Positions 49,401-63,484 of a DNA stretch of 64,000 nucleotides are shown here, in pieces. The notes beneath the pieces were generated by a model, which did not search any database, was not told where the DNA came from, and saw only the letters and a list, made by a program, of their open reading frames with translations. The translations under genes and the position numbers were made by a program. The DNA is taken from contig JAQGEQ010000283.1 of NCBI GenBank assembly GCA_034620365.1, forward strand, positions 62,001-126,000, given 5' to 3'. Positions within the stretch are counted from its first letter, which is position 1. Every line of letters begins with the position of its first letter. This DNA is from Pegea sp. RAD2-039 (Eukaryota > Chordata > Thaliacea > Salpida > Salpidae).

Positions 49401-52400
49401 CTGAAGCTCATTTTTGATAATATTTACTTAACCAATAGTAACTGATTAATAAATGATTATGGCAATGAAGTTAATTATTAAAAAAATGTCCTTTCTCATA
49501 TGTCCCATTCTAGAAGTTTTTTTCATAAGAATGTTTTTTGGGAATAATCAATTAATTAACTTATTGTCGACTTATCTGTAAATAAAAGTCTTTGAATTTA
49601 ATTCTAATTTTTATCTAATCTTTGTCTGTCTTGTAGAAAACACCAAATTATTTTAAAAATTCTTTTTATCAATCCGTCAATTTGTTTTTATAATATTTTT
49701 TCAAAACTCTTTTTCCACAATCTTTAGTCATCTAATGATAAAGCTCTTTTTTAGTTGACACGTCTTCTGATCTTTTGCTTAAAGGTTTAATCATCGAAAT
49801 ATAACTCCAACTTATTTAATAACATTTATATTTGCTCTATATAACCAACCTCAAAGCGGTCGGCAGTCATGACTAGTTTTTTTCGACAAACAAATTTTCA
49901 CAAATATTCAAAAGTACATCTTAAAACTTTTTTAAATTTTGTTAACTCGCAAAACCCGCTTTTCTCCAAATACTTTTCAAAAGATAAAGTGAAAAGATTT
50001 ATCCGTATATATAATCTTCAAAATCGACTCAGAACACTTATTTTTACATTTTTTAAATGTTTTTATCACCAGTTAAATCATATTTATGATGTGTCATAAG
50101 CCGTTTGACTTATTCATTATTTTCAGTTACAGTTTAAAGCTACAAATCAATTTGTTTGATTAAAATAATATATTTGAGTTTTAATTTGATACCAACAATT
50201 AAAATAAAAACGATTATTTTGCTTTGAAGCAAATTTTTTTATAATTTTGAATTTTTGATCAGTAAAAGCTTTGAAGTTTCCAAATATTTCTATCAAACAA
50301 CAACACTGATGACCATTCGTTGAAAGTATTTGTTGATCAGTAGTCAAGAAGTTGATACAAATAATTTATTTGTTACTTGAAGCATCTTTTGAGATGTTTG
50401 TGTAAATTTGTATTCACAAATTACTAACTTTCAATCAGACAGCCCAAAAAATACCATTTGTAGCAACACCTAAGGCTACGATTGGCTATAGTGAAATGAA
50501 ATAGTTAGCATGCAGTGAATGAAAAGATGTGAATACAAACACGCCTAAAACGATCTTCATCAACAACATAAGCATCCAGTTCACTCGATGTTACGATCAT
50601 TTGTAGCTCTTCCAACCTTCATAAGATCCCAAGCTATATTTCAATCTGTTCTTGGTCAATATCTAGGATCCTAAATAGTAAAAGTTTTCTAGTTACATAC
50701 CTTCATGCCTGATATGCTGTCAGACAGCTTCTATCCGCGTGCATACACACACTTCACATACACGCTAGCTCAGTCGTTGTCTGGCAATCACGTGACTTTA
50801 TTAGCAGTTGTGGCGAAGCACAGAATAGTGTCTACAGCGCCCAGAGCAATTGGCTAAGCCACGCTTGATAGGCACGTGTATAACCTCGTGCTGGAACCAA
50901 CGCGCTTCACGCTTTGTCATCTTTTTTCTTTCCTTTATCTTCACTTTGCGTTTGTGAGTTTTCACCTCCTCTTAACCAATTTCTCATTTTCATCGTTTTG
51001 TTTCATTATTTTATTCATGGCGGAGTGTGATGGCTCATGATAACGTCATTGTACTCATATATTCATCCGCCTTACTTAGTTAGTTTATGGTTTGAACTAT
51101 TTTCGTTGTAAATTGGCTTGACTGGCGCAACATAGGTTGTAGTTTCAAGGAGAAACTATCACCTGATTAGTTTCATTAAAAGTTGTTTCAACTTACATCT
51201 TTTCTTAACTTTTAATTGACTTTCGTGTAGTAATTAAGTAAATAGAACTTATCTCCAAAATAATTTGACACTTTTTCAAATTATTTTTCTAATTTCTTCA
51301 AACTTGTAGCCTAAAAGGAAACAACTCGTTTGAGTTCGACTTCCTCTCTTTGTCATTGGTTCATTTTCAATGTGAAATTTTCCTATTTCTCTTTTTTGCT
51401 CGCATTTTAACGACATTTTTCTGTTTACTATTTGCTTGTGGTATTTGGAATAATATTTCTTTTCATTTGTTATTTACTACAAAAGTTTTAGATAAAATTC
51501 GATTTCAACTTCTAAATACATCAATAACTTCTTCATATCCACCAAACAAGCATTTTGAACATTTCCAGCAAACCACAAACTTCAATTTATAAAAAGCATA
51601 AGCGGAAACATGATTGTGTAAAAATGTTTTTTGCTTCTTTGAAACAACTACTAGTTGCTTTCAAACGGCCTGACTTGGTATCTGACGTCATTGCAAACTC
51701 TATTTAGACGGTTTACTTATGCATGCGTTCAAAGTTACGCAATCTAACAAGCAAAACGTGTACTAGAAAAGTGGCTGGCTGGCTGGCTGGTGGCTAGCTC
51801 TTTGCTTCGTACTGCTTTTAGTTCCTTTCTCTTTATTATCCACGATTGAGGGAGTCACGTGTTTTGAGGCCGGCGCTGTTTAGACAAAAGTTGAACTGAT
51901 GACGTAGCAGACTAGCTAACTAACTACGTCAGCAAGTCTTGTTGATGAAGTTTGTCATCATAAAACTTCTTCAGCTTCTTGTCGATGATTCCCTCATTTT
52001 TGCTTATTGTTTTTTTCTTTTTTCTTCTTCTCAGCAATCAGTTGGTTGTTGAAAGTTTTTTCTTCACTTAACTGCTTACAATCTCACTTTACTTCTCTAT
52101 TTTTAAATTTCAACAAAAATCTTTTCTCAAATTTATTTCTTTTGTCAATTTATTCACAAACTTTTATCAAGCATTTGATTGGTCAATTCTTTTTGAAGAA
52201 CGTTGTAATTTCATTCAGTTCATTGAAATAAATGAATAATTTCAAATCTTGTAAAACTATTGGAAAATTGTGAATATTTTTGGAATCTGAAATATCTTTT
52301 TCTGTTCTTTAAACTTTTGTTTAAAAAGTAATTTTTTACAATCATACTCACTCAGTATTTGAAACTAATTCTTTGAGATCAGAATAAAACGTTTTTGAAT

Positions 52401-55400
52401 TTTGTTTTATAGTAAACAACTTTTACAACTCAATCCATTTTGTAATTAGTGTTTAGTTTTCAATTGAATATTTTCCAATCAAATCTCAACACACAAATTA
52501 TTTCACATCGAAAACTAACCACTTCAACACTCGTACATGTTTGTTCATTTACACTTTGTAATATTTTGTTGTTATTCTCGAGTGTTTTCTCTCCTAAATA
52601 TTTGCACTCAGCAATTTTTATCAAAATAAGTTTTTATTTAGAAGTTAATTTAAACAAACTTCAATAATTTACAAATAAAATTGATTTAATTATGATGTGA
52701 ATATTAAAAGTTTAATAAAAGTTTGAAAGTATTATTTGATAAGTTGTTGACATTTTCATCTACAGCATAAACTTTTATTAGAAAATTCTGAAGTTTGTTT
52801 ACTCCTAAACCACAAAAAATTTGATTAATTTGTTTTTATTTAACTTTTGATCTTTCAAAACACCTCATTTTTCAGGGTTTGAAGAAGAAATCTGATGATT
52901 TATTAAAGAAAAAAGAACTTTTAATCAAAGAGGTAAAAGTTAGGCAAGCATATCATGATCGCATCTGTAATAATCTGATTGAAGTACATGGAGCAAATGC
53001 TGTGAGTGAATATTTGGAAAAGTCGATCAAAGAAAGTAAGAATTTACAAAAGTCTGAGAGGCTGGTAACCAGTTTGTTGTTTTCAGTGAGACGAAATCCT
53101 CGGACTTTATCTTCTTCCTCAATTATCATTGATGATGAAGACACACAAACAACATCCACTGCTTCAGGTAAGATTTTTCAAAGATCCTGCAAATCTCTAA
53201 ATGTCAAATTTTAGAAGCTGAAGAAGAAGAGTTAAGAGCATCCGTTCGACAAATCACATCATCAGCAACTTCTTTAACAACGGCATCAACTTTCACCACA
53301 AACCATCAACTATCTCATCAAACCACCACAGCAACCATCCTAGCAACCAATAAACCATCCACATCAACCATAACCATCAAACCAGAAGCGCCGCCAACTA
53401 ACTACCTGCCAGATACACCATCTACTAACCATATGGTCCATTTCTTACATCCTCCGACCACTCAGCACCAAACTACCATCTCCATAGCAACCAATCAACC
53501 AACACACAACACTATGCTACCAGCACCTACACGACAAGTTCCACAACCTAGCAACCAATCACAAGTCCTTTATCTCAACATGTTACCACCTCACTTTCAA
53601 GGCACCCAACAACCTCTGCTTACAAGTCCCTCTGTTGGTATCCACAAGCAACCACCTCACATATATCGTAATCTACCTTCATCTCGTCAACAGAGGATCA
53701 TGTACCCTCATGCTAGTGGTCGATCTGCGACCCCATCACCTCCCTCAAACCGGACTTCGTGGTTTTCTTCATTTGGAACAAGCGGTAGTCCTCCTTTACA
53801 TTCTGAATATGAGAACCAATCATATACAGTGACCAAACAAGAAGTACCTAAACTGACCAACTTAACAGATGTCCTCAAAAATGACTCTGAATCAGAAGTG
53901 AAGGTAGTCCCACATCCTTCAAGTGATCAAACCCGGTCATCAGAAGCAAACAACAAAACTTCGGGGTCAATAAATCCGATTGTTAGCCTGCCCAGTTTCT
54001 CTGGTTACGAGGTCAAAGTCAAATATTTGCCCAACGCTTCTGTCTCAAATGTGACTCACTCCCAGACAAATAGCTCTGCCCCAGAAGTGACCACAGCTCC
54101 TATAGTGACTACGTGTCCATCAAGTGTGTCCAAACCCACTATCAAGCCAGTTAAAAATGACAAATTGCCCACTGTATTGTCATCAACCTGTAAAACTGAC
54201 CTCACTCTGTCCACCAAAGTTGACAAAACCAAGCCACCATCTAGCCGGTCACTTAATATGACGTCACTATATGTGGCTGCGAGTGTGGATAATTTAGGTC
54301 ATTCGTACCCAGACAGCGATGACCAGGACCATGTTCCGTCCACATTTCCATTCAAACGCTTCTCAAACAACAGTGAGCTTCGGACTGCGGAGCGCCCGAC
54401 AACCACAACCAACAGTACACGTCACTGGCGCAAACGGTTGGTCAGCAATGAGCGTAAGGGAAGACTTTTGCAACAACAGAAAGCTGAGAGTCAGAAGACC
54501 ATCGTACCCCAGACTTGTCCCAGACATATTTCCTCCTTCAGCTTTCCGACCACTTCTCAGTCTCCAGTCTCAACTTCTTCAAATTACATCCAAAGTGAAG
54601 AGAAGAGGAAGACCTTGACGAGCGCTGAAGGTGAGAACGATGACGTCATCACGTCGCATTCTTTCAGCTTTCTGTTTTCAGCGCGTTTTTCACCAAAAAC
54701 GACGATTAGTGGAAGTTGTGATGATTCCAGATGCCAGAAGTCATCCACTTCAGTGCCAGCATCTTCACTAACATCAGTTGAGTTTCTGTCATCCAGATCA
54801 TCACGTGATCTTCATCTCTTTATCCTTCAGGTCTGCTACACGACTCTGCAAAGACCATCTCTACCCACTGCTCTTCTCGTTGGTAAAAATAACCCGGAAG
54901 TGACGTCATCATCCGCCCCACAACCACCTTTCCATACTGGTTTGTCACTACGACCATCTTGTAACCATTTCATCAAACAGATTTTGATCTACAGCTGAAC
55001 CAGTATCAGCAACCACCATGCAGTCCGTCATCATCACTCACAATTTACAAAATCGACCAATGACCGTCCCAGCCCATCTGACCCATCCGCTACAAGCCAT
55101 CCCGACCACATTAGCTAATAGGCAAGTTACATACCAGTTCGTACAACCAGCAATACCGGCCCAGCAGGTCCTGCCCAGTATTCAGACCACTTCTAACACC
55201 ATTTTTGCCCCTTCGCCCCTTAACTATGTGAGCGAAACCAACACTGCAGACAACCAGCAATCACGAAGTACATTTGTGGCCCTACCACATGGGACAGGAG
55301 TGGTCTCGATGCAACCACAACCAGCTGTCATGTTACCATTTGGGTGGTTGATGTACCATCCAACACCAGGCTCATCGACCATTACAGATCCGCCATCAAG

Positions 55401-55749
55401 TGGTCCATCTGTTCAAGTGGTCCGCACTTCTGACATCAAAACTTCGACTAAACGCTCCGCTGATGACAGTCACGTGACCAACAGCGAAGTGGGCGCGAAA
55501 CACGCACGACTTTCAACCAGTGTTTCAAACCAAGTTCTTTCTCAACATGTGGTCCTACCGACCGGCAACTCGCAGCCTGGAAATGTTGTCATGGCAACCG
55601 CTATCCCCGGACAGACGAATGGCTACAATATTCTCGGCTATCCACTGGCTGCTGTCCAAAGTGCCTCTGGGCAACATGTACACGCGGTTGGGCTCCCACC
55701 CGGGACTTCATTGGCCCTTACCCCTAATTCCTTGATGCAGCAACAATGA
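46498..55749 (+). CDS. MNT: MNT-like MAX-network bHLH-zipper repressor
   Basis: Transcription factor that pairs with MAX, binds CACGTG and recruits SIN3, opposing MYC. Exons: 46498-46609, 46761-46909, 46965-47232, 47283-47658, 47768-47821, 47880-47991, 52876-53167, 53215-54630, 54995-55749; phases agree and give about 1177 residues (human 582). The N-terminus SWLNLLTMAAEYIE fits the SIN3-interaction domain. The bHLH (about 313-357) has HNQLEKNRRAHLKGCFEKL; His313, Glu317 and Arg321 are the class-B E-box contacts. The zipper (GLKKKSDDLLKKKELLIKEV) starts exon 7 after a 4884-base intron. The following TQTTSTASEAEEEEL matches MNT. The rest is Thr/Pro/Gln/Ser-rich. The segment 54631-54994 is open in frame, so the exon 8-9 join could contain extra small exons or be retained. 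Confidence 0.88.
47992..52875 (+). other. 4.9-kb MNT intron with two GC-richer islands
   Basis: Mostly AT-rich intron sequence. Two islands stand out. The first (about 50440-51060) has CACGTG at 50789-50794 and 50873-50878 and a Kozak-like ATGGCGGAG near 51018. The second (about 51650-51960) has TGACGTCA at 51683-51690, a (GGCT)n run at 51772-51795 and CACGTG at 51856-51861. They look like enhancers or internal promoters. No separate gene is recognised in the intron. Confidence 0.5.
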
Positions 55750-56865
55750 CAGTTTGTTGTAAAAAACCATCAAAATGCTTCGCGCATCTGATTGGTTGGT
55801 TTTTCTCAGGTGTATTTTTCTTTTATATAAAAAAAGTAAACTTTTTAGTCCACTTGTCTTCAAAATGATGTTTTAGTTTTTTTTGGTTTTTAAGCATCCA
55901 AAAAAGCTACAAAGCAGCTGATTGGACGATATTTGCCTTATTATGCATGCATGGTAATTGTTGTGTTTATCATGAATTGCTTGGTTGTATCTATCGTAGG
56001 TGCTCACATTTTCTATTTCGTTTAAATATTTGAGTTATTTGTTTAAAGCTACATGCTTAAGACGATTTTGTTTCAACTAGAATATTTCTTTTCTTTTTTC
56101 AACTGAATAGTCTTCTTTAAATTTAGTTTGAAGCACTTTTGATTAAAATGATTTATCTTCTCAGTAATTTGTTGTCAGTGAACTACTAGTGTTAATGGAC
56201 TTTGAAATTTTACAAAACCAACTATTGTGTTTTTGACCAAAGTCTTCCTTAAAGAAAAAAATCATAATTTTTCAGAGCAAATGTAAACTTCTGAAAATTG
56301 AATAGCGTTTGAGTCGAACAAACTACAGTATTAATGCCTCTTAAGTCCATCAACTGTTTATTAATATTGCTAATTTCTGTTGAGATTAATTTCCATGCAA
56401 ACATGACAAGATCCTTATAGTGTTACTTCATAAATGTCGGTTGTTACAGCTTAACCTTATTTTGAGATATCGAATCAGCTTATGTACGTTCGCTTGTATG
56501 TTGGCTAATATATCAAAATGATAAATTTTATTTCAAACTCGTTTTACCTGTAAGATTCCAATTTCTTACAAGTGAAGCACACTGAGCTTATTTGTTTGAA
56601 AAATCTCTACAAAGTTGATCGTCGGGTTGTTAGAGCAACTTGAATCGATGGAAAAAATTGTTTTTGTTTGCACTTATCAAATGCAAGTATTGTAGTTGTC
56701 ATTACACAACAATTCTTATTTTGTTTATTGTAGAAAAACAGCCGTTACTAATAGGTTACAAAATGATTTTTTATCCTATCAATAAACATACAATTTTAGT
56801 ACAACTTTTCTTGTTGATACAATTGAGTTGTTTGATATTTTTTCACTACTTTAGAATATTTCAGC

Positions 56866-56871
56866 AATAAA
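56866..56871 (+). terminator. possible poly(A) signal of MNT
   Basis: AATAAA about 1.1 kb after the MNT stop codon. Which signal is used cannot be told from sequence alone. Confidence 0.3.
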
Positions 56872-59800
56872 CTATGAATATATTCAAGTTATGTTAGACT
56901 GTTGTTTTTAGTTTTTTTTAATTGACTCAACTTCAGTAGTATTAACTGGCAAAAGCATATTTTGTTTTTAATTTATCAGAAACCTAAGCAACTAATTGAA
57001 TAAATCGTTCTTTAACTGCCTAATTATTAGCAAAATATACTCTTTGTAAAATATTTAATCAATTATAAGCCGAATGTATTTTAAAAATGAAAAAAATAAT
57101 AATTTTTGATGTGCCGCTGCATAATAATTAAAAAAGTTTGAAAATATTTCATTTAAAAATTAATAAACAATTTTTGTTCTAATTTTATTGCAAGCCAAGC
57201 AAACCGTTTAACTGCAGCCTTGAAATATCAGCTTGTTATTTGCTAATCTAACTTTCAATGTGTTTTAACTTTTAAGCAGCTGTTATAGCTGGCATAAATG
57301 CTTCTTAGGTTTTCAAACTTATTTGAGACTATTACCATTCCTATCTAACGATTGCTGTCAAACATTTTATAACCCAAATTAATAATTATTATTTAGTTTA
57401 TCAAATATATTAAAACGATTAAGACTACTTCAATTTATCTTACAATAATTAAAACACTTACCTACCAGTAACAATAACAGGTTTATTTTACTGTAATTTC
57501 TTTTAACTTACTAAGCTGAGCTTATTAAAATCAACTTTTAAAGAACCTTTAAAAAATATTTAATATAAGAATATATTTATAGTAAAAATATGATTTCAAT
57601 TATATGAATAGTTTAATATTTTCATTCTCAAAAAATAATTTTAAAGTTGGTTCTGAACAGATGACTGTTTTAGTTGAAATTTTATACACTTTTGACAGTA
57701 TTGCTTAAAAAATGGTTGTTTATCAGTAAATAGACCTTTTCTTACTGAAAAATCATTTTTAAAAGTATATGAAAAGAGACGAGTAGAATAGGTGTTTCAA
57801 TGTAAGCAGCTGTGCGTCTTCTATACACCCTTGACCACCAAGATGCTAATTTTATCTAGAAGATAAGTCATTTGGCTTAATTTTGTTAGCCGCTGAGGAT
57901 TTCAATCGCTCAAGATGTTGCATTGACCCCATTGACTTTTTAATTTTTCTACTCAAAGTGAGATTCAAATCAACCTTGGTGGTTTGACAAATCAAAGTTC
58001 TCTTCTTCATGCACAAACTCTTACCTTTAATTGTATTTATAAAAGAAGATTCAACAAATTAAAATATTTACTTTAAAGATATTCTGAAAGTCTTAAAATG
58101 TTTAGCAGGAGTTACATTTTAGGTAGCAGCCATAAACTTTGGGTATTGTTTTCACATCTGATTTAATCTTTATCTTTTTCTAAAGATATTATTTTTAAAA
58201 CTAGTCATTACATAGTATTTTTCCTTAAATTTGTTTTTTGCTCAAATTATTTAAGCCATTTTAATATAATTACGTTCTATAAACTAAAAAATGTTTATTA
58301 ACTAAACGTTTTATCCTAAAAGTTAATAAAAATATCAGTTTATTTGTTGATAGATAAATTTTCTGGGAAAATTTATATTTTATTTAAATCTTAAAACCAA
58401 AAAAAAGTTTCAAAGTTTGCACATCTTTAATAAGCCTGAATTCTATAAACTTTAAAATAATCTTCAAAATTATTAACAAAAGATACTTAACACAATTATG
58501 GCAAATGACATTTTGATAATCACCTTGTATCATCAGGCCAATAATAGTTTAATTTTACTTAATTTAAAAAATGATTAAGTAAATTTGTTTTTAAACAGAA
58601 TAGTAACTGTAAAAATAAACCAACGCTTTATCTTAAACAGTTCTATTTTTAGGTTAAATCATTAATATTTTTACCTATAAGAATAACTATGAAAATTAAG
58701 AAATCAAGTTATTACTATTTAAAAAGCAAGTTAAAAGTAGAACGTGTTTAGATTAATGAGAATATCGCTGCACTAAGTCATTTACATAAATATCTTTGTT
58801 TAAAATTTAATTTAAGTGCTTTTGCTATGATATTTTAATTTGTATTCTATAATGAAAAAAAAATTATAAAAAGTTCTAGGAAATCAAAAGTGTTGATTTA
58901 GTTGTCAAAGATATTTTTTGGAGTATACTCTGACTTAAAGTAATTTAACATTTAATATAGATCACCTATAGCTTTTAACATTTAATTTTTGGCAATCAGA
59001 GTTTGTAACTATAAAATGAATAAAAGTTTAAAAAGAAATCAACAACAGATTTCACAGAAGTCAGTTTATAAATAAAGTTTCAAACATTTTTCAAGTCTAC
59101 AAACTTTCATTTATTTGCAGCTAAACACCAAATATTATTAAAAAATATTATTTGCACTATATCAACTTTTAGTGTTTTATAAAAAAAAACTGTAAGTATA
59201 ATTAATAGTCTTGATTATTAAATAAAGGACAAATTGTTGAAATAGAAACAAAGTATAAACTTTAAAATAGATATTCTTTACGTAAATTAATGTTTTGAGT
59301 TGAAGAGAGCTTTTTTTAAATCAAGTAACTTTTTTATGATAATTAAGGTGAATTTTTTTATTTCATTTTTTATAAAATAGCAAAACAAATTAAAATATAT
59401 AGCTGAAAATAAAGTTGTAAAAATATTCTATGAAAATATAAAGACTGTAGAAAATTCATTTCATAATCTTAACTGTAATTTGTCTTAAGTTATATTCATA
59501 AAACTATTTTAAATACCTCTTAGGTCTTTTCATGATATATTACTTGATATTTGCTTCAATAAAGCTTTGGTTAATGCTAACTGCTATAACTTTGAATATA
59601 TGATTTTCAAAGTTTTATTCTAGAAAGCATTTTTTATAAAATTACTTTCAAATTATAACGTTTTTGTCACAAAATTAGTATCGATAACCTAAAATTTCTG
59701 AGAAGCTTTCAGTAAAACTGATAGCTATGACTACGTTAAGTAAGAGTGTAATTATTCTTGTCTGAAAATAAAAACAGTTTTAATTTATAAATCTAGTTAT

Positions 59801-60082
59801 TCTAATCAGAACAAACTATAGAATAAGATGAGATCTCAAATCTTTCTGATATAAATTATTCTTAACTATTTAGAAATGTTTCTTTTCAAAAACTTTGCTG
59901 GTTTGCCAAAATTGTTCTACGTCAGAATGTTTTCGTTGTAAGCTTTCTTCTAACATCTTCTATCAACATATTTTTCTTTCACGTTTAATTTTGTTGGCTT
60001 TTACTTCAATTGAAAAGGAGTTCTGTGAGATGGATTTTGAAGAGAACTAATTACTTTTTAAGGCTTTCCTTGAAAGAATTTA

Positions 60083-60315
60083 CTAAGCAGAAGTTGAACC
60101 GTTTTAATATTTCCAACACTGCCATTTCTAAGCTGTGATTTTCTTTTTTATATTATTAAAATACTATGTAATTGTTCACTGTTATTACCATGTGTTACAT
60201 CTTTTGCTTTCTATATTTCTAACTTACTAGATATTATTTGTGAGAATGTGTGTTAGCGAAATGTGCTCTCTTGAGGAACCCTCCTTTGCATTTATTGAAA
60301 TAAATAGATTAATTA
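60083..60315 (+). mobile_element. LINE 3' untranslated end (copy D)
   Basis: Closely similar to the 3' untranslated end of copy B at 32005-32270: it shares AGAAGTTGAACCG, TGTGTTACATCTTT, ATTTGTGAGAATGTGTGTTA and CTTTGCATTTATT, ending in an AAATAAATAGATTAATTAA tail. It is a 5'-truncated insertion containing only the last few codons and the 3' UTR. Confidence 0.78.
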
Positions 60316-63300
60316 AAATGCTTACTTATCAAAATAGTTACAAATTGATCACTAGAAGGTTTTTCTCAAAATTGAATTATTTTACAGCAACAAAAATAAA
60401 CTAAACCATTTTGAAAACAAAATTGTTTTTAAAAAAATGTATTTGTCATCTCAAAGGTTGTTTATGTTGATATTTTGCAAGTTGAAATATTTTATGACCA
60501 AAATTTATAAAAACTTTTTGATTAAAAACCTCTAATAATTATGACTTTTGAAATTATTTAGAAACAATAAAAATAGCTTCTGATAAAAATAAAAGTTAGC
60601 AATATAATCTAATTCGAATGCCTTTCATGTCATATAAATTTAAATACAAGAAAAATTGTTCAACACCTGGATGTGTAAAATCTCCTCGGCTACAATGACT
60701 CCTAACTCTTTCGCTAACAGGACTTCTAAGTCCCAAATACAGTTTACAGCATTTACCTTGCATTTGGTGGTTGAGTATAATTAGAAGAAATGCTCGCAAT
60801 GAAATATCTTACTTCAACGGTATTGTGTACTTTCTAATGTTGTAAACAATATTAAATAATCTGTTTAAAAGACCAAATGATTTTAAGTTTAATGAAACAC
60901 TAATTTCTATTATTTAAAAAGTCACAAGGCTTTAGAATTACATCAAAGGTTTACAAAACAAAAATTTACTTTAAATTATCAAAATTCATTTATTAAATTT
61001 AAATACATCAAAATGCCAATTTGCTTGAATCCAACATTTTTAAATCAACTAATTTTATTAACTTCAAATTAAAGTAAAAAGTTAAATGCAAAATATGATT
61101 TTCATCATTAATCGTTCTATTTTTGATGAAAGCTTAACTATTTTATAAATACTACGTAAATAATGGTTTTTATAGTGCTTAATATATATTTTAAAACTAA
61201 TATAAAGAGAAAGCAAATATACTATCAGCTTTAGGTATGATTAACAATCTGTGGTTTTCTTTCTAAAACCTTAATAAGTTATTCATAAAAATGCTGCTTA
61301 AAATTTATTATTAATTAGATAAAATAAAGTTTAGATTTCATGTTCTAGAACTTTTTACCAAATTCTTTTTTTTCATGATTTGCTGTTTTTTGTTTGAAAG
61401 GTGCATTTTGTAGTTAGATAATAAGTGATTGAAAAGCCACGTGCAGAATGAACAATTTTCAACTAAAAGCTTTTTGGCTTAGTTTTTTAACCGGTAAAAC
61501 GTTTCAGTGAATAAAAACAAACTTAAAAAAACTTGTTTTACGGATAAATCTTGTATTTGGTGATCTAGTTAAAACTTAGTAAAAAACTCATCTCCATTGT
61601 AAGTGTACACCTCTAAAAAACCACGCAATATATTTCATAACCTTATAAATATTTTTGATAAGTAATATTTCACAGATAAAGAAAACTATCAAAAAGTTTT
61701 TTTTAATCAGAAATTATAAAAAAAATGTTGCAATTGCCATATTTTCTGAATTGTATAATTTTATTTGTTTAAGAAATTTATTTAAGTTGATAAATTTATT
61801 TGTATCCATTTAACCGATATCTCATTTATTTATTCATTTTAAGAGTTTTTCAGTCGATGAAAGATTATTTCTAAAAAATCAATTTTTGTAAATTCGACTT
61901 CAATTTGCTCATTAAATAATTTAAAAAAGTAAATAGTTGAGCTAAAGTACTGTACACAAAATTTAGTATATATTTTAAAAATGTTTACAAATTAAGTCTA
62001 AACTATACTGACATTATGAATATTTTTAAATAAATCTTTTTAAATAATAAAGTAACGAAAATAACTATATAGCTAAACTTAAAATTGAAATTTTATTCAT
62101 AAAATTATGATAAAAGTGAATAACAACAAAAATATAAGAATCCTTGTTTAGTCTTTTTGTTTTTCTTGCTTTTAGTAGTACTTTATGTTTACTAAAAGCT
62201 TCTTTATTAAGAACAATAATGTTCAAAATAAACAAAGCCTTTTTTCATTTTAATGGAGAAAATGTTCGATAGATAAATTATCATATCTCTTATCCAAGTA
62301 ATTTAGAAATATTGGAGAGCTTGTTAAAAGCATTGTGTGTCGGATTAGCTAAATGGACTTTTTAAATTATTTAAAAAGAAGCTTTTTAAAATTAGAATTT
62401 GTGAAATCTTACTTCCGAACGATATTAATAGAATTTTTAAGGCTACGTATAAAAAGTAAACATAATTAATGGTATTAATAAATCATTTACCATTTTGTTA
62501 TATTTTTTCTTAGTTTTTTTAGATAATTGAACTAACAAATGTTTACTTGGTGCTCAAAAAATAACAAAAATCTAAACAGCTTTCAAGCATTTATTTAAAT
62601 TAAATTGTTCGATATTTGGTATGATTTTGATAATATCAAAAACTTAACAAACCATAAACATCAAAAAATTAGAATCAAATGAAGAGTTAGACTAGACTAA
62701 TATTAGTCAGACATTTTAATGAAAATATATTTATGAAGATAACTGTAGTAGATTAGAAGATGGAATGAAAAAAAATTGGTTTCAAATAACTAACATTCAT
62801 TCAAGTGTTTTTATTTCTTTTTCTGGTTAAATCTTGAGCTGCATGTATTTAATAGTTTTGTTTTAATCACATGTGCTAATTAATAGTTTGAGATGTGAGC
62901 TTATAAGAGCTTACTAAAATGATAGTTTAAAAGTTTGTTATAATGATTAGTAAAAGTATATAATTTCATATGTTTATATACTTCTACTTTAAAAATTGTG
63001 GAATGAAAGATATAGTTATAAATTAATTGCGTGTTTATATATTAAGAAATGCTAATATGGGGTGCTTAAAAAAGTTACAAAGATCTATTGAGTCTTTGCT
63101 GAATAAGTTTGTGGTATACATCACTCTCAGCTGTCTTAACTGGGATAACTTACATGGAGAAAAGTATTTAATATTGCTTCAACACTCTTTGTTATCGAAA
63201 CCTGAGCCGACGTTGCAGATAAAAGAATAAAACTCAAAGAAGTAAGAGTCTTCTAAGCTATCATCTAACAATTGCATTTATTATACCCCTATCAAATATG

Positions 63301-63484
63301 CAGCCGGGTGTCTATTTCCCAAATTGACTCATTTATTTACAGATGCAAATAAAGGACACTAAACTGTGATTCCATTTTTATACCCTTCATCTGTTGCTCT
63401 TTATTAGTCTATCGTCTGCATTTACTGCCTTTTGTACCATATCTGATGCTCTGTATTCGAGCTTCAAAGCACCGTCCATATATA

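Noticed and set aside
49869..50099. 76-codon frame in the large MNT intron
   Set aside because: Lys/Phe/Asn-rich chance frame in AT-rich intron DNA with no recognised similarity or splice context.
53635..53832. Second-frame stretch inside MNT exon 8
   Set aside because: Overlaps the long, conserved-phase MNT frame in another frame; no independent support.
63027..63230. 67-codon frame with LKKLQRSIESLLNKF
   Set aside because: Faint resemblance to LINE reverse-transcriptase linker sequence, too weak to annotate.
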